NCBI GenBank assembly: GCA_036345935.2
Contig: JADWOT020000541.1
Coordinates: forward strand, 1-64,000
Source of the DNA: Taenia hydatigena
Taxonomy: Eukaryota > Platyhelminthes > Cestoda > Cyclophyllidea > Taeniidae
DNA: 64,000 nucleotides
Reading direction: 5' to 3'
Shown here: piece after piece, positions 36,185 to 48,329 of the stretch
Layout: each line of letters begins with the position of its first letter
Position numbering within the stretch: the stretch's first letter is position 1
Position numbers and translations under genes: made by a program
The notes under the pieces: model-generated
What the model was told of the DNA's origin: nothing
Databases searched by the model: none
The model's input: only the letters and a program-made list of their open reading frames with translations

Positions 36185-39100
36185 AACGTTACGGGGAGAA
36201 AAGCAAGAAGAAGCAATTCCCATCATTTAACAAGCTATATGGCATTGTGATTTTGCACACTCCCTAGGGGTCGTTACCATCCTGTCAGTGCTAAATGGCA
36301 CTTTTCCCTTGGAACATATTTGACTAATAACTGAAGGCTGAAGATGAAATTTCAATGCATCGTATTAAAGGAGCAAACACAGCTGGTCTCACAAAAGCGT
36401 CAACTCGGTTCTCACTTGACTAGTACAGAATGAGACCACGAGTAATGATAGCCCAGTGGTTGGTGCTGGTGGTTACGCATTCGCCGCAGTTTGGCAAATT
36501 GCGAGGCTGGTTGAATTTGCGTCCATGTGCTAGTAGAACAAGCGTGACACACTTGTAAAAGCCATTCAAATCCCTTTCCCAGCATTAGTTTGCAATAAGA
36601 AAATAAAAAATTTTTTCATAGGATCATCATTAAAGCACTGCAAGTGCTGTATGCGAACATTTTTTCCGCTCTTATTGTTCTACGGTAACTGGCTGTTAAG
36701 TTATAGCGCCACTTTACTAGATCATGCAATAGTTACTACTCCTCAAGAGATTAGTGGATTTGAATCATGACGCATATGTTAGAGAGAGCTGATTATAAGT
36801 ACAAAAGAGAAAATATCGTTTGAAACAAAATTCTTAGGCTGTTGTAACTTAACCAAGGGAACGGTAAGGCGTACTTTCTAGTCGATCGTGGTGGGAGACA
36901 ACAATGCCTCGATGCCATCGTTGTGATGCCAAGACACGTGCTTCTAGAAAGACACAAGGCAACTTTAGCCTTCCTTCACCTCCAGCCGCCCCGACCGGAC
37001 ACTGGGTTCGATACATTGGAGGAATAATTGCTAGTCCAAATTACGTGCAGCTGCAAAATGTCATCCCATTGATAGCAACTCTTCGATGATGGTTTTCCCA
37101 TGAATAGACCTTTTCATTGCCGTGCGACGCAGGTAGGGAGGTGACGCCTAAATGAGTGTGCTCGATGCCTTCCTTTAGCGAAGGAATGTGGACTTGTACT
37201 GGCCATCCTTGTCTGGATTCCAACAAAACATAGTAGTAAGTCGGGAAGGACCTTAAGAATTGTTGTAGTTTATCAAGCACAACGATTCGGCCACCCTCGT
37301 CGTTTGTCAGCCTACAATCCAATCACATCCTCATCATTTAACCACTAAGTCAAAATTACTCGTGACCGCTTTGTGTGTGGGTTCCTCAAAACCGCAGACT
37401 ACGAATTGTGGGGGACTACGTGCCCGAACAAATAACTTAATAGCTCGTTATTTTCACCTCGATTGCCAGTTGCGCTTCAATCACTTGTTGACTTGGCCGA
37501 TGGCAAACCGATCGCAGCATGTTTTACTCACGTGCGAAGATATTTTTAGTTTGTCGGGATTTGTGCATCGCATTCACTTTATAACGGCGCTCATTTTCAG
37601 TTCATATTCTATTGTCTGCACTCTTGCCAGAGGCAAGAAGTTAAGTGGGGAAAAGCCAACACGAATTACTGGAATGCCAGGCATGCTATGCTGGTGAGAC
37701 ATTGGAAGTTAAACGTGTTCATTTAAGTTGATGGAACTCACTTGGCGCAGTGCCAAGGAAGATCAAAAGAGGGTAAACTCACTTCCATTAAAAAGAAAAA
37801 AAGAGCAGATAAGGCAAAGCAAGAAAAGTGTAAGTTTATTTAATAGTCGAAGCACTCTGCGCCTTCACTTACACATCCGCCATTCACCTGTGCATGTGGA
37901 TTTCTGCAGCGTTTCATCGCACGCGTGAAATCTGGTTGTACGCACTCGCACGCACCAAGACGAATTTTTCCTGCCACAACATTTGCCGCTTACCTCCTAA
38001 CACCCAATTCGAATTATGACTTTATTCGCCGCTTTACAATGGTCAGTGTACACGCTGAGTTCACGTTGCCGACTAAGGAATGTCGATTCTAAATTTAGAC
38101 GACGGTGATTTCGCTTTCTCGTGGCTAACTGTACGCCCTCAAAATGCTGTTTAAATAAGGGGACATCAACTTGAGATCGGTGAGTGTTACGCGTTACGAT
38201 CCGCAGTCGTAATCGTAATCGGATTTCAATTCTAGGCCAAAGCCAACCTTAAGCCGTGTGAGTGTCATTGAGGTGTGAAAGATAAAACTACCATGAGGTT
38301 GGTCTTCCAATGCTAAACAGGGTGACCCACTCTTATCAAGAATCTGATAAGCCCGTGAAGGTGGATTCGCCAGTTGCTTTTGCTTGAGGCGTCAAATATT
38401 TTTACATACGCATGGCTCAACTGCCCATGTAAGTGTTGTATGCTCCACTCGCAATTAATTTTGGGGTCCATACGCCATGTTGCCACAATGGCATCACATC
38501 ATCAAGAGACCATGATTATTGATGGCTTGAGTGAGAGTTGGGAGAGCGATAGTCGACCACTTCATTGTTCTCTCATGTTCTCCAAGTTAAATCATCAGTA
38601 AGTTGTGACGTATGTTGACAGCACCTGGTTCGTCTGCAGTCACATCAAATGGCTAGCTGGTCGGGATTAAATTAGCCGTCGGTCAGAGTGTTAAATAACT
38701 GACCAGCCGAACCATCAACCTGAACAGCTAACCTCCCAACTGACCAGTGACTCTCATGGGCTCATTCATTGACACGGTAAGGTGTCAGAGGCAGTGCTGT
38801 CTTTCTACGTCCTCTGAGGATACATACGCATCACCATCAACAACAACAAGAATGTAGACCCAAGAACACAATTGTTTGGTCGAACCGCACCGTGGGCAAG
38901 TTTGAAAACTAGACAAACGATGACAGCCTCTCAGGTCGTGGCTGTGTACGGTTTTTCTTGCAGTAAAATTCGAATCCAAATATGATGTCGAGCGCAGTAA
39001 AATGGAGATAAATTATCTCTGGGTGTATGACATCACGTCCTGCAGGTATAAAATTAGGGACACTTGAGTGATAATCAGGAAAATTGAGGAGAAATTTGGA

Positions 39101-39415
39101 CAGCAGCTAAAATATTATCTGCTTCCTGCGAAGTAGCAACTGTTCCTTATCTCCTTCAAATTTGACAGTTCAAGAAAATGCCCTCATATGCCGAATGGGA
39201 GTGAACACATGCCGACTAGTGTAAAGCATGGAAAGGTAGCTGTTCACCGATTGCCACTTCAAAATCTCCTTGCGGGACGAACGTTGTTAACAGAAATAGG
39301 CATAGTTGGACCAGCATCTCTCATCCAGGGGCAACTCGTATTTGTAGTCCATGCACGTGTGTTTATAAGGAAGTTCTAGGCCTGTGGAATGGCCACATGT
39401 TGTTGGGTCGCATTA
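36185..39415. other. Spacer of the palindrome
   Basis: This 3.23 kb separates the arms and is not itself inverted-repetitive as far as I can see. No gene is recognised; open frames such as 37362-37697 (111 codons) look incidental. It includes one member of a separate dispersed repeat family (38311-38965) that recurs at 49571-50225. Confidence 0.7.
38311..38965 (+). repeat. Dispersed repeat E, copy E1, in the palindrome spacer
   Basis: Matches 49571-50225 in the same orientation over about 655 bases. Landmarks include TGCTAAACAG, CTGATAAGCC, GTGTTGTATGCTC, GGCATCACATCATCAAGA, AGTCGACC, GCTGGTCGGG and AGCCGAACCATC. Identity is about 75 to 80% by eye. The overlapping open frames (38374-38601 and 49615-49800) start alike (ThrTyr/His-AlaTrpLeu region) but do not stay in step, so coding is unlikely. 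Confidence 0.85.
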
Positions 39416-39652
39416 GCATTAGCAATCTTAGGGCTGGCGATGCATTAGAGATGTGATTTTCCATCACATCTTTCTTGAGTAAAATTACTTTTGTAAGTAG
39501 CGCTTCCAAGCTCATCGACCATGTGTACAGGGTTTACGATTAGTGACTTGAAGGATACGGCCTTGATGTTAGAATGGTTAAATTGACGCATTTCTCCTAT
39601 GTCGCGCTGAGGCTTACGCGACATCGTTAACTTGGCTCAGACTGTGTGTCTA

Positions 39653-39730
39653 GTCGCGTATAGCATTTGAAAGCAATGGAATACAAGTCCACTAGGGATT
39701 CCCTGCGCAGGTTCGAATTCTGCTCGCAAC
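39653..39730 (+). pseudogene. tRNA-Ser-like relic in the right arm
   Basis: Same sequence as the relic in the left arm, on the + strand here: acceptor half GTCGCGT, anticodon-like stem TGGA/TCCA, class II extra arm AGGG/CCCT, T arm with GGTTCGAATTC, and 3' acceptor half TCGCAAC. The degenerate D arm and non-serine anticodon are identical, so the decay predates the present arm pair. Confidence 0.5.
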
Positions 39731-41368
39731 AGTGTCATTCTTTGCATTTTCGATATTGCGCACCTCCTAGCACACATTCGTTTACCACCATAATCCCGGC
39801 GATTGGGTGTGTAATTACTCCTGACGTTCCTGAAGCAAAAGGCCTCTAGAAAGTCAGCGCTCGCGCCATCGCGCTCACAAGTTTTAGAATTGGTTTGCAG
39901 GCCTGCGTTGTAGACTCTCGTTTGCTTTGTAGTTCGTCGCTCTAACGGCTCGAATATCGCTACGCACTATCAGATACATTACAGACCTACTCTATATCAA
40001 CACAACGGCATCAGCAACGTCTTGATCATTAAGCGTTGGGAGTTGATGAACGATGGTGTACAGCATCGATGCCACTCCAGCAGTGAGTCGTCGAACCAAT
40101 GGCCAGTACACGCGCCTTTCATTCGCACCATCTGTTTACGTGGTTTATGCTTGAGACCGTTCCAATTTTAGGCTACAAATATCTGCACTACTGAGGCCTC
40201 GATGGTGATGCGCCATACACCTGCCACGTGCCACTCTGAGCTGTTGTCGAAGTAAGTACGTCTGCATTTGTTGGAAGGCAAATGAACTGCTGTGGAGACC
40301 AGGGATTATGCAGGTGACCGATCAAACAGTCACAAGAGCAAACATCAAATACGTGTACAGCTAATTGCAATAATCGTAAACCTGAACTAAGCCGCAAATG
40401 TGTTTGAATCGAGAGCACTGCCTTGCGAGTCGCAACAAGCACATTTTGTATAAATGCAATGCAAATCAATGTTTGCAAACACATTAGCTTCTAAGCAGCA
40501 ACCGTTCCGAACAAACTTCAAGCATCGCCTTTTCTCCTTCATTGCAGCGTTGAAGGATTTTTAGAATTGGCTGTCGGTGTCACCTAAAATGTGCATTTAA
40601 TAGGCATGAATGATCGGTTGTACCGGCTTGAATTTTAGACGCATTAGGTGCAAGAAACATGGGCAAAATAAGGATAGGGTCAGGTAATTGGACAAGCAGT
40701 AGTAAGCTAAGCTTAACTTGTGGGCTGGTAGCCGCAAGGTGGTTACTGAGAGGCACACCTCGGTATCCCAACGCAAGATCACCTACTTCACTACGGGTTG
40801 TATTTTTGTCTTAATGGCACAACTAGGAGGCGAGGCCAGTAGTATCTACCTTATATGTGCCTCAAAGGAATAGGTGATGAGCTATACAGCGGCTCTGCAG
40901 AGAGCGCGGCTGAAATAAACGAAGCTGGGTGGGAGTTCTTGCACTGCCGCCTATTTCCCGCAGCAACACACATTTGCGTAATAAGTGTCAATTCAATCCA
41001 CGCACGAAATGTTTTTAAATACCTATGATGCGCCTCAATAGGTGCAACGATAGACAGAAGTAGTGATTAAATGGCCGTGTGAGTGAGGTGGCAGACCCTT
41101 TGGTCTCCCACTGAAGTCAGTGAAATCAAAGGGTTAAGTCAATAGAGAGCTGGTGGGTGGAGGAGTAGAGTACTCTATTAGCGTATGATAGATATCAAGG
41201 GGACAGCAACACCCCATTAAGTCCTGGCGTAATTTGCAGAGAAAAAGTCTAGAGTTTTTTCATCTTATATCAATTTTTTCTTAAAATCGCCCTTATCGCA
41301 ATTTGTGATTAGTATCAACCCTACCAGCATCATATATCATGTCCTGATTGCCTCACTCGAGTTCATAC

Positions 41369-41384
41369 GTCACACATGTGTGTC
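41369..41384. repeat. Short palindromic motif in the right arm
   Basis: Mirror copy of the CACACATGTGTG palindrome at 34217-34232, in module d of the arm repeat. Confidence 0.75.
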
Positions 41385-43107
41385 ATGCGGGATTTGTCAG
41401 TTGGTGGTAGCTGGCAGTAATGCTGCAATGTTTATGGGCATTCTGCAGAGCTATGGTCTCTTTGCCTATCTCGTGATGTGTAGTGGGAAGGACTATGGCA
41501 ATGGTCATGTCCTCACCCTTATTAATGTTGCGCCACGCTGTGAGCATTCGATGTAACTACAGCACTCATATCATTTCCTCCTTCTTTGATGTGCGCTATG
41601 TATTTACCCATTTGACTGCCCATATTTTTTGAGTGCAAAAGCTATATCAAAGAGCAATGACAGTGGAAACAATGATTCCTCCCTAGCTGCCTCGAGAACA
41701 GCACAGAGAATAGATGATGACGCTTCTAATAGGGACTCATATGAATTTCAGTCTAGGCTTGTAAGTCAGCTGAACAAAAAGGATATTCTGCCAGGCATAA
41801 GTCAAGCGTTGCCTCATTGTCCTTTTAAACATCAGCCAATGCATAATGCCTAAAGCAAAAGCTATCGTACTGTGGCGCGACACTCACTCTACTTCCTTGG
41901 TTGATGCTTAAAGATGCGTGTGTTAAAACGAAGCCAACACTCTTGAAACATACCAAGATTTTATACATTAAGTAAGTCTTCCACTTTAGGCCAAAGGCTT
42001 TTAGGTTCTTAGAGTAATGAATTCCAGAAGTACACACGTTTTTTGCTCCAAAAGGCACCAAAATGGCCAACGTTCTAAAACTTAACTTGGGAACTTCAAT
42101 TACCGCAATCTCTATGTGCAGCAATACTGCTTAGTATTTATGGAGGGGAATGGGTGCGCCAACGTCGGGTCTAGATTACGGTATAGGTGGCCGTTAATGA
42201 ATCGTGAGTCGCGGATCTGATGTTGTTGTATGAATGAGAATGGAACATGGGATTGGAATGTTTGCTCGATTTCTTTTGAGTTTACCTCTTTCGCATCGAT
42301 CGAAAAGTGAAATATGGGGATGACTTCTGGTCTTCACTCGTGCCACATGGAATGAACGTTTAAATGCTAAGGCGTCACGCTCTGCCATCTCTTTTGAGCA
42401 CTTCAATTGCACTGCATGGTGATGGTCTAGTACTCCGTGCACTGCCAGATGACTAACATTGGGTAGGCGCATAGAAATTTAATTGCCAAACAGGCGGCTG
42501 CGTCCTCTTTGTCACCTTCTCTACGTCGCTCATGATTTGTTGATACACTGAAGGCTAAATGAGGATCTTTGAAAGTTGGTTCGGCAATGATTAACAAGGG
42601 GAGGGGGAGAGGTGCTCCCTCTCCCTATTGCAAATTACTTCACCGTACGCACTCACCACTCGTCAATGATCGCGCATTTTGCAAAGTTCGGTTATAAATA
42701 ACACCACTATCTATTTGATTAAGGGACAGAGCACTTCATTTACAAATTGGATGCTGATGAGTGCACCCATCCTTCTCCTCTTTATCTTCTTATTGCGGTC
42801 TCCACCTGTCTGCAAGCCCCCAACCCTTGCCAATATCCTATCGAATGTCTACCTCGACGCGCAACCTCTACTTAGCGTCGAATCAGTAGTAATCACAAAA
42901 ATATGTCAGTAGTAAAGACTTAGCAGGTGGGCATTGCATGCGATAATGGAGGTTCAGCAGTGATCGCCCTCCTGAATCCATTTTGGTGACACACTAATGA
43001 AGTCTGCACACCTTTATCGACCACTGTTGGGACTGCATTGTTTGGAACGTATGCTGTTCGTAGGTTGAGCCTAGTATTCTTGTGGTGATGGTGCCAATGG
43101 CGATGGT

Positions 43108-43200
43108 TGTGATGAGGGCTTGAGTTATCACGCATGCATCTACACGTTTGCATCCCATTTGTTATGAAAGCAAGATAGGACAAAATAACTCACATAGGAC
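43108..43200 (-). repeat. Diverged outer fringe of the right arm
   Basis: Pairs with 32395-32493 at about 80% by eye. The frames starting in the two fringes begin MSFLAFKINS and MSYLAFITNG and become identical once inside the arms, which shows the sudden change in divergence at protein level too. Confidence 0.8.
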
Positions 43201-43504
43201 ACCTCTGTTGCCATCTCATGCCAATAGCGGGTTCTCTTCATTAGTTGCCTCATTTGCTCTCTTCTCCTATTCGCTTTGCCCTTTCTTTTCAAATTTCATC
43301 AATCAAATTTTCGTGTAATCCAGTCCCATTCATTCTACTTTACTCAAGATGGTAATAGTTTGGAGTCAAATCATCCAATTTTCTTTTGCATCAGCATTAA
43401 AAATGTACGAATTTCGTGATGCCGTGGATTTGGTAAGACTCTGCGTGGATTTTAAAATTATAAATTAGAATATGGCACAAAGTGCGTTAAATAATGGGTC
43501 TTGC
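43201..43504. other. Right-side unmatched segment between arm and D3
   Basis: About 300 bases with no match to the 1.1 kb that holds the equivalent position on the left (31298-32394). No feature recognised. Confidence 0.5.
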
Positions 43505-43990
43505 TCGACAAGCATCACCTACCTGACAAATAACGGCGGCGGATAGTTTTGAGATTGCGGTTATAATTAAGCGCAGACGAATGGTGAACGCTGGCGTGTT
43601 CTGTCCACCTTACAGCTTACCCTTCCCATTTCAACTCGTCAGAGCATTCGATATCCATTGACTCATAATTGTGACCGCATTTTACATTAGTATTTGCACA
43701 AGTGATCTGAAGACCCCTTTGCAATAGCGCACGTTTCTTCAAGGCACCACAGTGTTCAGAGAGCAGTGCAAAGGCATAAGTTGCGAATTGACGTTATGGA
43801 CTGGAGCTATGGCCAGATAATCACAGTGCAAAGCGCATGTGAGTTTCTGCACACATAATAAAGCAAAGGAAAAGAAGCGAATCTTTTCTTCAATGGATTT
43901 GTTAGCTTCTACTAAAATTTGAGTGTATCACCTCATGTGGCCCTATTTTACTGCATTTGAAAGTGTCGATATCATCGACGCCTTGGAACA
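43505..43990 (-). repeat. Dispersed repeat D, copy D3, right of the palindrome
   Basis: Reverse complement of the second half of D1 and D2. Landmarks are TTGCGGTTATAATTAAGCGC, ATGGCCAGATAATCACAG, CAAAGCGCATGTGAGTTTC and TCTTTTCTTC. It pairs with D2 across the palindrome, giving an outer inverted repeat of about three-quarters identity. Confidence 0.8.
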
Positions 43991-44114
43991 AGTGTGCCTC
44001 TCCGGTGTAATAAAAGATTTACAAAATTACTAAATGTGGATGCACAATATTACAACCATATACACGGGCTATCAACTCAACTTTAACTTCAAATGATTTC
44101 CACCTTTTGTCGCA

Positions 44115-44549
44115 ATGACATCCAGTCAACAGTTTTCTGACACAGTTACATATCGACCAGACTATGAACATGCAAGGATATTAAAACAATTGTTTATTAG
44201 TGTTATCTTAAGTTGGGAAAGTAAAGGCGCTCTTTTTATGATAGTTAGCCCTCAACCGCTTGTAGAACTAACTACAAGCGCAGTCGAGCACACCAACCAA
44301 AAACTCGACCATGACCCTGGAGACATTAAAGGCGCGATTACTAAAAATATAAAGGTGATAACGGAATGCTATAAGAAGATTTCAAATAAAATAAAAGCTA
44401 CATCAGATCGCAAGCTAATGTTTGTTTTAACAGGCACCGTAAGCCAACATTGTCACAACCAAAATCTTGACACAAGTGAGACATGCCAATGTATGAACGT
44501 TGCAAACTTGTGTTTTGATTTGATTATGATTCTCGTAATGTCACTTTAA
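44115..44549 (+). CDS. Unrecognised 144-codon open frame
   Basis: A frame with an ATG start and TAA stop encodes a Thr/Lys/Ile-rich protein with a hydrophobic C-terminal end (LCFDLIMILVMSL). I do not recognise it. It lies just outside the D3 repeat and has no visible promoter, splice or poly(A) context. An open frame of this length is close to what chance gives in this window, so I list it only because it is the longest one in the right flank that is not inside a repeat. Confidence 0.12.
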   Translation: MTSSQQFSDTVTYRPDYEHARILKQLFISVILSWESKGALFMIVSPQPLVELTTSAVEHTNQKLDHDPGDIKGAITKNIKVITECYKKISNKIKATSDRKLMFVLTGTVSQHCHNQNLDTSETCQCMNVANLCFDLIMILVMSL

Positions 44550-44739
44550 CTTATGCTTGTTAAGTGATTTACTTTGCATTTTGACCCCTAAACTTGCCCT
44601 GAAGAGCAAAAAGAAAATAGACCACTTTGGGTATTAGGCTATAGAGGTATTTGAATAGCCTTTAGAGAATTCGTAAACGCTCTGGCATTGCCTAACCATT
44701 TGTTTATTTGTGTTTCTTTGCGCGGTGAAGGCAGACTCA

Positions 44740-45300
44740 TATTTGCAAATGCGTTAGCCTCCTAACATCAAATATTTTTAAATGTAAAGGCACTAACGTT
44801 TCGCCCTTGCTATACTTCGTATCAGTTTTTAAAATTGGCAGCTGTTGTCACTTAAAATGGACAATCACTCCATTGCGCCACATGAATGTGACACGAGTCA
44901 TTTCTTAGACAACAATGATCGGCCATGCTGGATTGTGCCACAGAAGCATTTAATGAGATTTGCATAAAGACTTAAGTAATGGTCTATTAATTGTGCTGGC
45001 AGCATTTTCCAGAACCCGGTTTGCGCTATAGCGACTGTGGAGTGGTCACTGGGAGGCGCAGCTTATTGCACGAGTCCAAAATCACCTGTCTCTCCGCAGA
45101 TTGTAGTTCTGCCCTGGTGGCACAACCTAGAGACGGCGTCAGTGGCCATTTTTCACTTTTATGCCACAAAGGAACTGGTCATGAAATTTCAGCGACCCTA
45201 CAGGCAGAATGGATAAAATTAACGGAGCTGGGTGCGTGGTCGCACTGTAGTCCATTTTTCACATTAACACATCTTTTACTAGCTAATAACAAGTTTGCTT
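44740..45300 (-). repeat. Decayed copy of the palindrome-arm repeat (modules b-c)
   Basis: Read on the + strand it follows the right arm at about 40460-40960: TTTGCAAATGCGTTAGC, TGTTGTCACTTAAAATG, CAATGATCGG, CACTGGGAGGC, TGGCACAACCTAG and GGAGCTGGGTG. It is also the mirror partner of the left-side copy at 28140-28560. The 107-codon frame 44991-45314 lies wholly inside it and is not shared with other copies. Confidence 0.75.
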
Positions 45301-45774
45301 CGCAATATGTGTAACGGATCTTATAAGTATCCCCGCTGCGTTACTATTGGTTCTAAAATGGAAGGAGTGATTAAATGGCTACATTAGTGGGACGGCATGC
45401 GATTCATGAGTCACGATTAGGCAAACTGATAAATTCTGGCCCCAAATCTATAAGATTTAATCTACAGTGTAAGGTTTTTAAGAATCTGTGAGGGCCTGAA
45501 CTGTTCAGTTGCCACACAAGGGCCCCACTCAAAATGAGAGGGTGGAGACATCCGGAGCATATCCTCTAGGAACCAGTCTCGCTGTCTGCCGTCCAGCCGT
45601 CCATCAATCTGTTAACTTAATGGTCCTAGTCAACCTTCCAGTATCTTACTTAGTTTAGTTTGATCAAAGTGCCAAGTCGAAAACGAAGTTGTGGATAGAG
45701 GAAGCAGACCATTCCATCAGGATGACTTGGAGTGGTGGCGTATTCGTAAGGAATAAGACTGATCTCCTTACCTT

Positions 45775-45960
45775 TATGTCAAAACTTTATGAATAGTTTT
45801 ATGCTGCAACTCAATATTAGCATGTCCTCTACCAGAATCACATGTTGTACCCTGATTACGTTAAGTGAACCCTTGCGTCACACATGTGTGACAGGTGGAA
45901 TATATCAATTTTGTTAGCTAGTAGGGATACTGCCATGCCCTTGAACGTCATATGAAGCAT
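45775..45960 (-). repeat. Decayed module d with a perfect 16-base palindrome
   Basis: Matches the right arm around 41330-41470 (CCTGATTACG and the segment after it). It contains GTCACACATGTGTGAC at 45877-45892, the only copy in which the whole 16-base palindrome is perfect. Confidence 0.65.
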
Positions 45961-46389
45961 TTTTGACTAAGCATAGTAGTATTATGCTAGAGATTTTTAA
46001 TGAGTCTGCTTTGTTGTGGTAAAAATGGTGCAGGGATTCGGTCTGGAAAGTGTTTGGTTTGGGGATACTTTGTGTCGATTGACAGAATACAACGCAACTG
46101 ACACATTGACAGACAGCCGCACTTATTATCTGCAGAAAGTACCAACTGCCAAAACAGAAAGTTGGTCAAGATTTCGCAAGAACATCTCAGCTTGCAATTC
46201 AACTTCATTCTCACTCAAAAATCCAGTGTCAGTCAACACGACGTTGAATTGCTGATACCGATACAAGTAGATGTGGGCCTATAGAAACGCATGCGTATAT
46301 CATCAACAGTGTTTATCAAGTCACGTTAAAATTGTATTAGTTTCTTCTCCTGTAAACTGCTGGTCTCACCACCATGCGAGTTGCCTTCC

Positions 46390-46660
46390 CAAACGTAGTC
46401 AGTTGATGTAACACAAGAACTGCATCACCTCAGCATTCACTCGTCCGATCCATGGCCAGCCCATGTGCCCTTCATCCGCATCATCTAGTTTAGCAGCATA
46501 TGCTTGAGGTCCTTTTAATTGCAGGCAACGAATTGCAGTAGCTATGAGACTTCGATGGCGATGCGCCGCATGCCTGCCACGATCCATCCCGCGATGTGAT
46601 CAAAACAAGTGCCTCCGCGTTTGTTGGGAGCCGAGTGAAATGTAACGGTACTGCGTCGAA
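46390..46660 (-). repeat. Decayed copy of arm module a
   Basis: Read on the + strand it matches the right arm at about 40100-40290: TTCATCCGCATCATCT, TATGCTTGAGGTC, TCGATGGCGATGCGCC, CCTGCCACG and GTTTGTTGG. In the arm, module a lies before module b; here it lies after b, c and d, so this flank is rearranged. Overlapping minus-strand frames at 46490-46766 are incidental. Confidence 0.75.
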
Positions 46661-48329
46661 TCGTAGCTGAAGCCACGTTGGTGCGTAAATCAAGGGTGAA
46701 ATCGCAACTGGACTTGCAGTTGCACTTGTCGCTCCTTCGCTCGCCATCCGCTGCCACGAACCTCAAAGGCTCGCAATGCTTGCTTTTGACAAGAATCGAG
46801 TAGTGTGAAGAGATAAATTAAAATAATGAATGCTTAATAGTAAAACATTTAAATACGAATTAATAGAGAGCACTGATTAGAAGCTGCAGTTGGGGAATGT
46901 CGTGTGAAATGACAGCCTTGTTCCCGTGTTAACCAAGTTCATTCATGATGATTCAGACTAACTAGTTTCGTGGAATTGGAGATGATAATATCTCGATATT
47001 ATCGTCGTAATGGTGGGTTACATGCCTCGTGGAAGACACAATGCAAGCTCATCGTGTCCTTGTGTGCATGCTTCTCAACTTTGCTCCTCATTACGAATTA
47101 CAAGAATAATCGTTGGTTTATATTGCGCTTGGATATAAAGCATGAGACCATTGGTGAATGTCGATGAGAATATCTGTGCTGATGCTTGGCAGATAAAGCT
47201 ATACCGAAGTAGCACTTCAGCGTTTCTCTTTGATGTGGATTAAAGCACAACGGACTGGTGGGTAAAGGATCTTGACTTAGATGCTGACCCACATTCAAGA
47301 GTGTTGGTTCCAAAACTGGATACGTATTTCTGACTTTACATAAATTGAAAATGATTTGCTATGTACTTGCTAGGATTGTTATATTTCTTATGCAGCCTTA
47401 AGCTTTAGTGACTGCGATAGAGATTCAACCGTATTATCAAGCAATTTTATCCACATTTCACGCTACTGCTTTATGCCCTGGTCACAGGCAGCACAAATCA
47501 CCAGTTTGCTAGACCGGCTGCAATCCCTTTGAGCCTACAATGGCTCTATGTTTCCAGTGTGCAGGCTGGCTGCTATTCGGCCGTTTGTCAACGATGTCTA
47601 TAGCACCTCAATGGTAACTTTACATCATCCCATAGTAGCTGAATCCTGGTGCATAAAGGAAAAGTCAGATGTAAAAGTGTATTCATTTGCAATGCCTTTC
47701 AGTCATTGCTAGCTCTGTACTTCCTCTGAGAAAAAGGTGTGTGAATCATCCTAGCACTTAAAAATCCTTTTAAGACCTCAGTTGAGTTTATTTTTAGCAA
47801 TTAAACATTACGAACCATCTGCAAAAAACTATTAGGTATTTTGAGGAAATCAAAGCATTACAGACATCCAGTATGCCAACACATTTGCCCATCATGTCAA
47901 TCGTCTTTTGAGCTGCCCTTGTTAGGCAAACAGACAGTCACAGCACTATAAGATCCTTGTAGGCGGTGTTGGAACACAAGATAAGGAAATCGCGGTTGAC
48001 AGCTTGGTTAAATATAAAACTTCTTCATCCTCGGTTTGGTAAGTCCAAGTGTGCCCAACCAGAGTGCCTTACTGATGCGACAAAGTTGTAGAAGACCCTG
48101 CTAAAGTAGTGCAGGGTTAAAAGGCAGGCGGCTGCAACTAGGCTTAAATGAATAACGCCTTTTGTTACTGGGACTCGTCTATTTGTTGCTATTGCGTATT
48201 CCAACGCTTACACTGACGTTTGATAAAACTTTTCAAGTAAGAGTCAACATTCCAGCTTGACGTTCGCCTTAAAGAAGAGGCATTGGATCCACTGCCATTG
48301 CCACTAAATTAAGCTTTGATATGCTCACT
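46661..48329. other. Gap between repeat copies
   Basis: No gene or confident repeat copy seen in 1.7 kb; the open frames are short and unremarkable. Confidence 0.45.

Larger units (their letters stand above)
39416..43107 (-). repeat. Right arm of the 3.69 kb near-identical palindrome
   Basis: Mirror copy of 32494-36184. All open frames of the left arm reappear here on the opposite strand with the same protein sequence; the only residue change I saw is Arg to Ser in the 98-codon frame at 40188-40484. The inner boundary is sharp: the pairing stops after GCATTAGCAATC at 39416-39427. The outer boundary at 43107 passes abruptly into the diverged fringe. Confidence 0.97.

Noticed and set aside
32494..43107. 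Interpretation of the palindrome as a cut-and-paste transposon with long terminal inverted repeats
   Set aside because: No transposase-like frame in the spacer, no short target-site duplication at the outer ends, and mirror similarity continues outside the arms.
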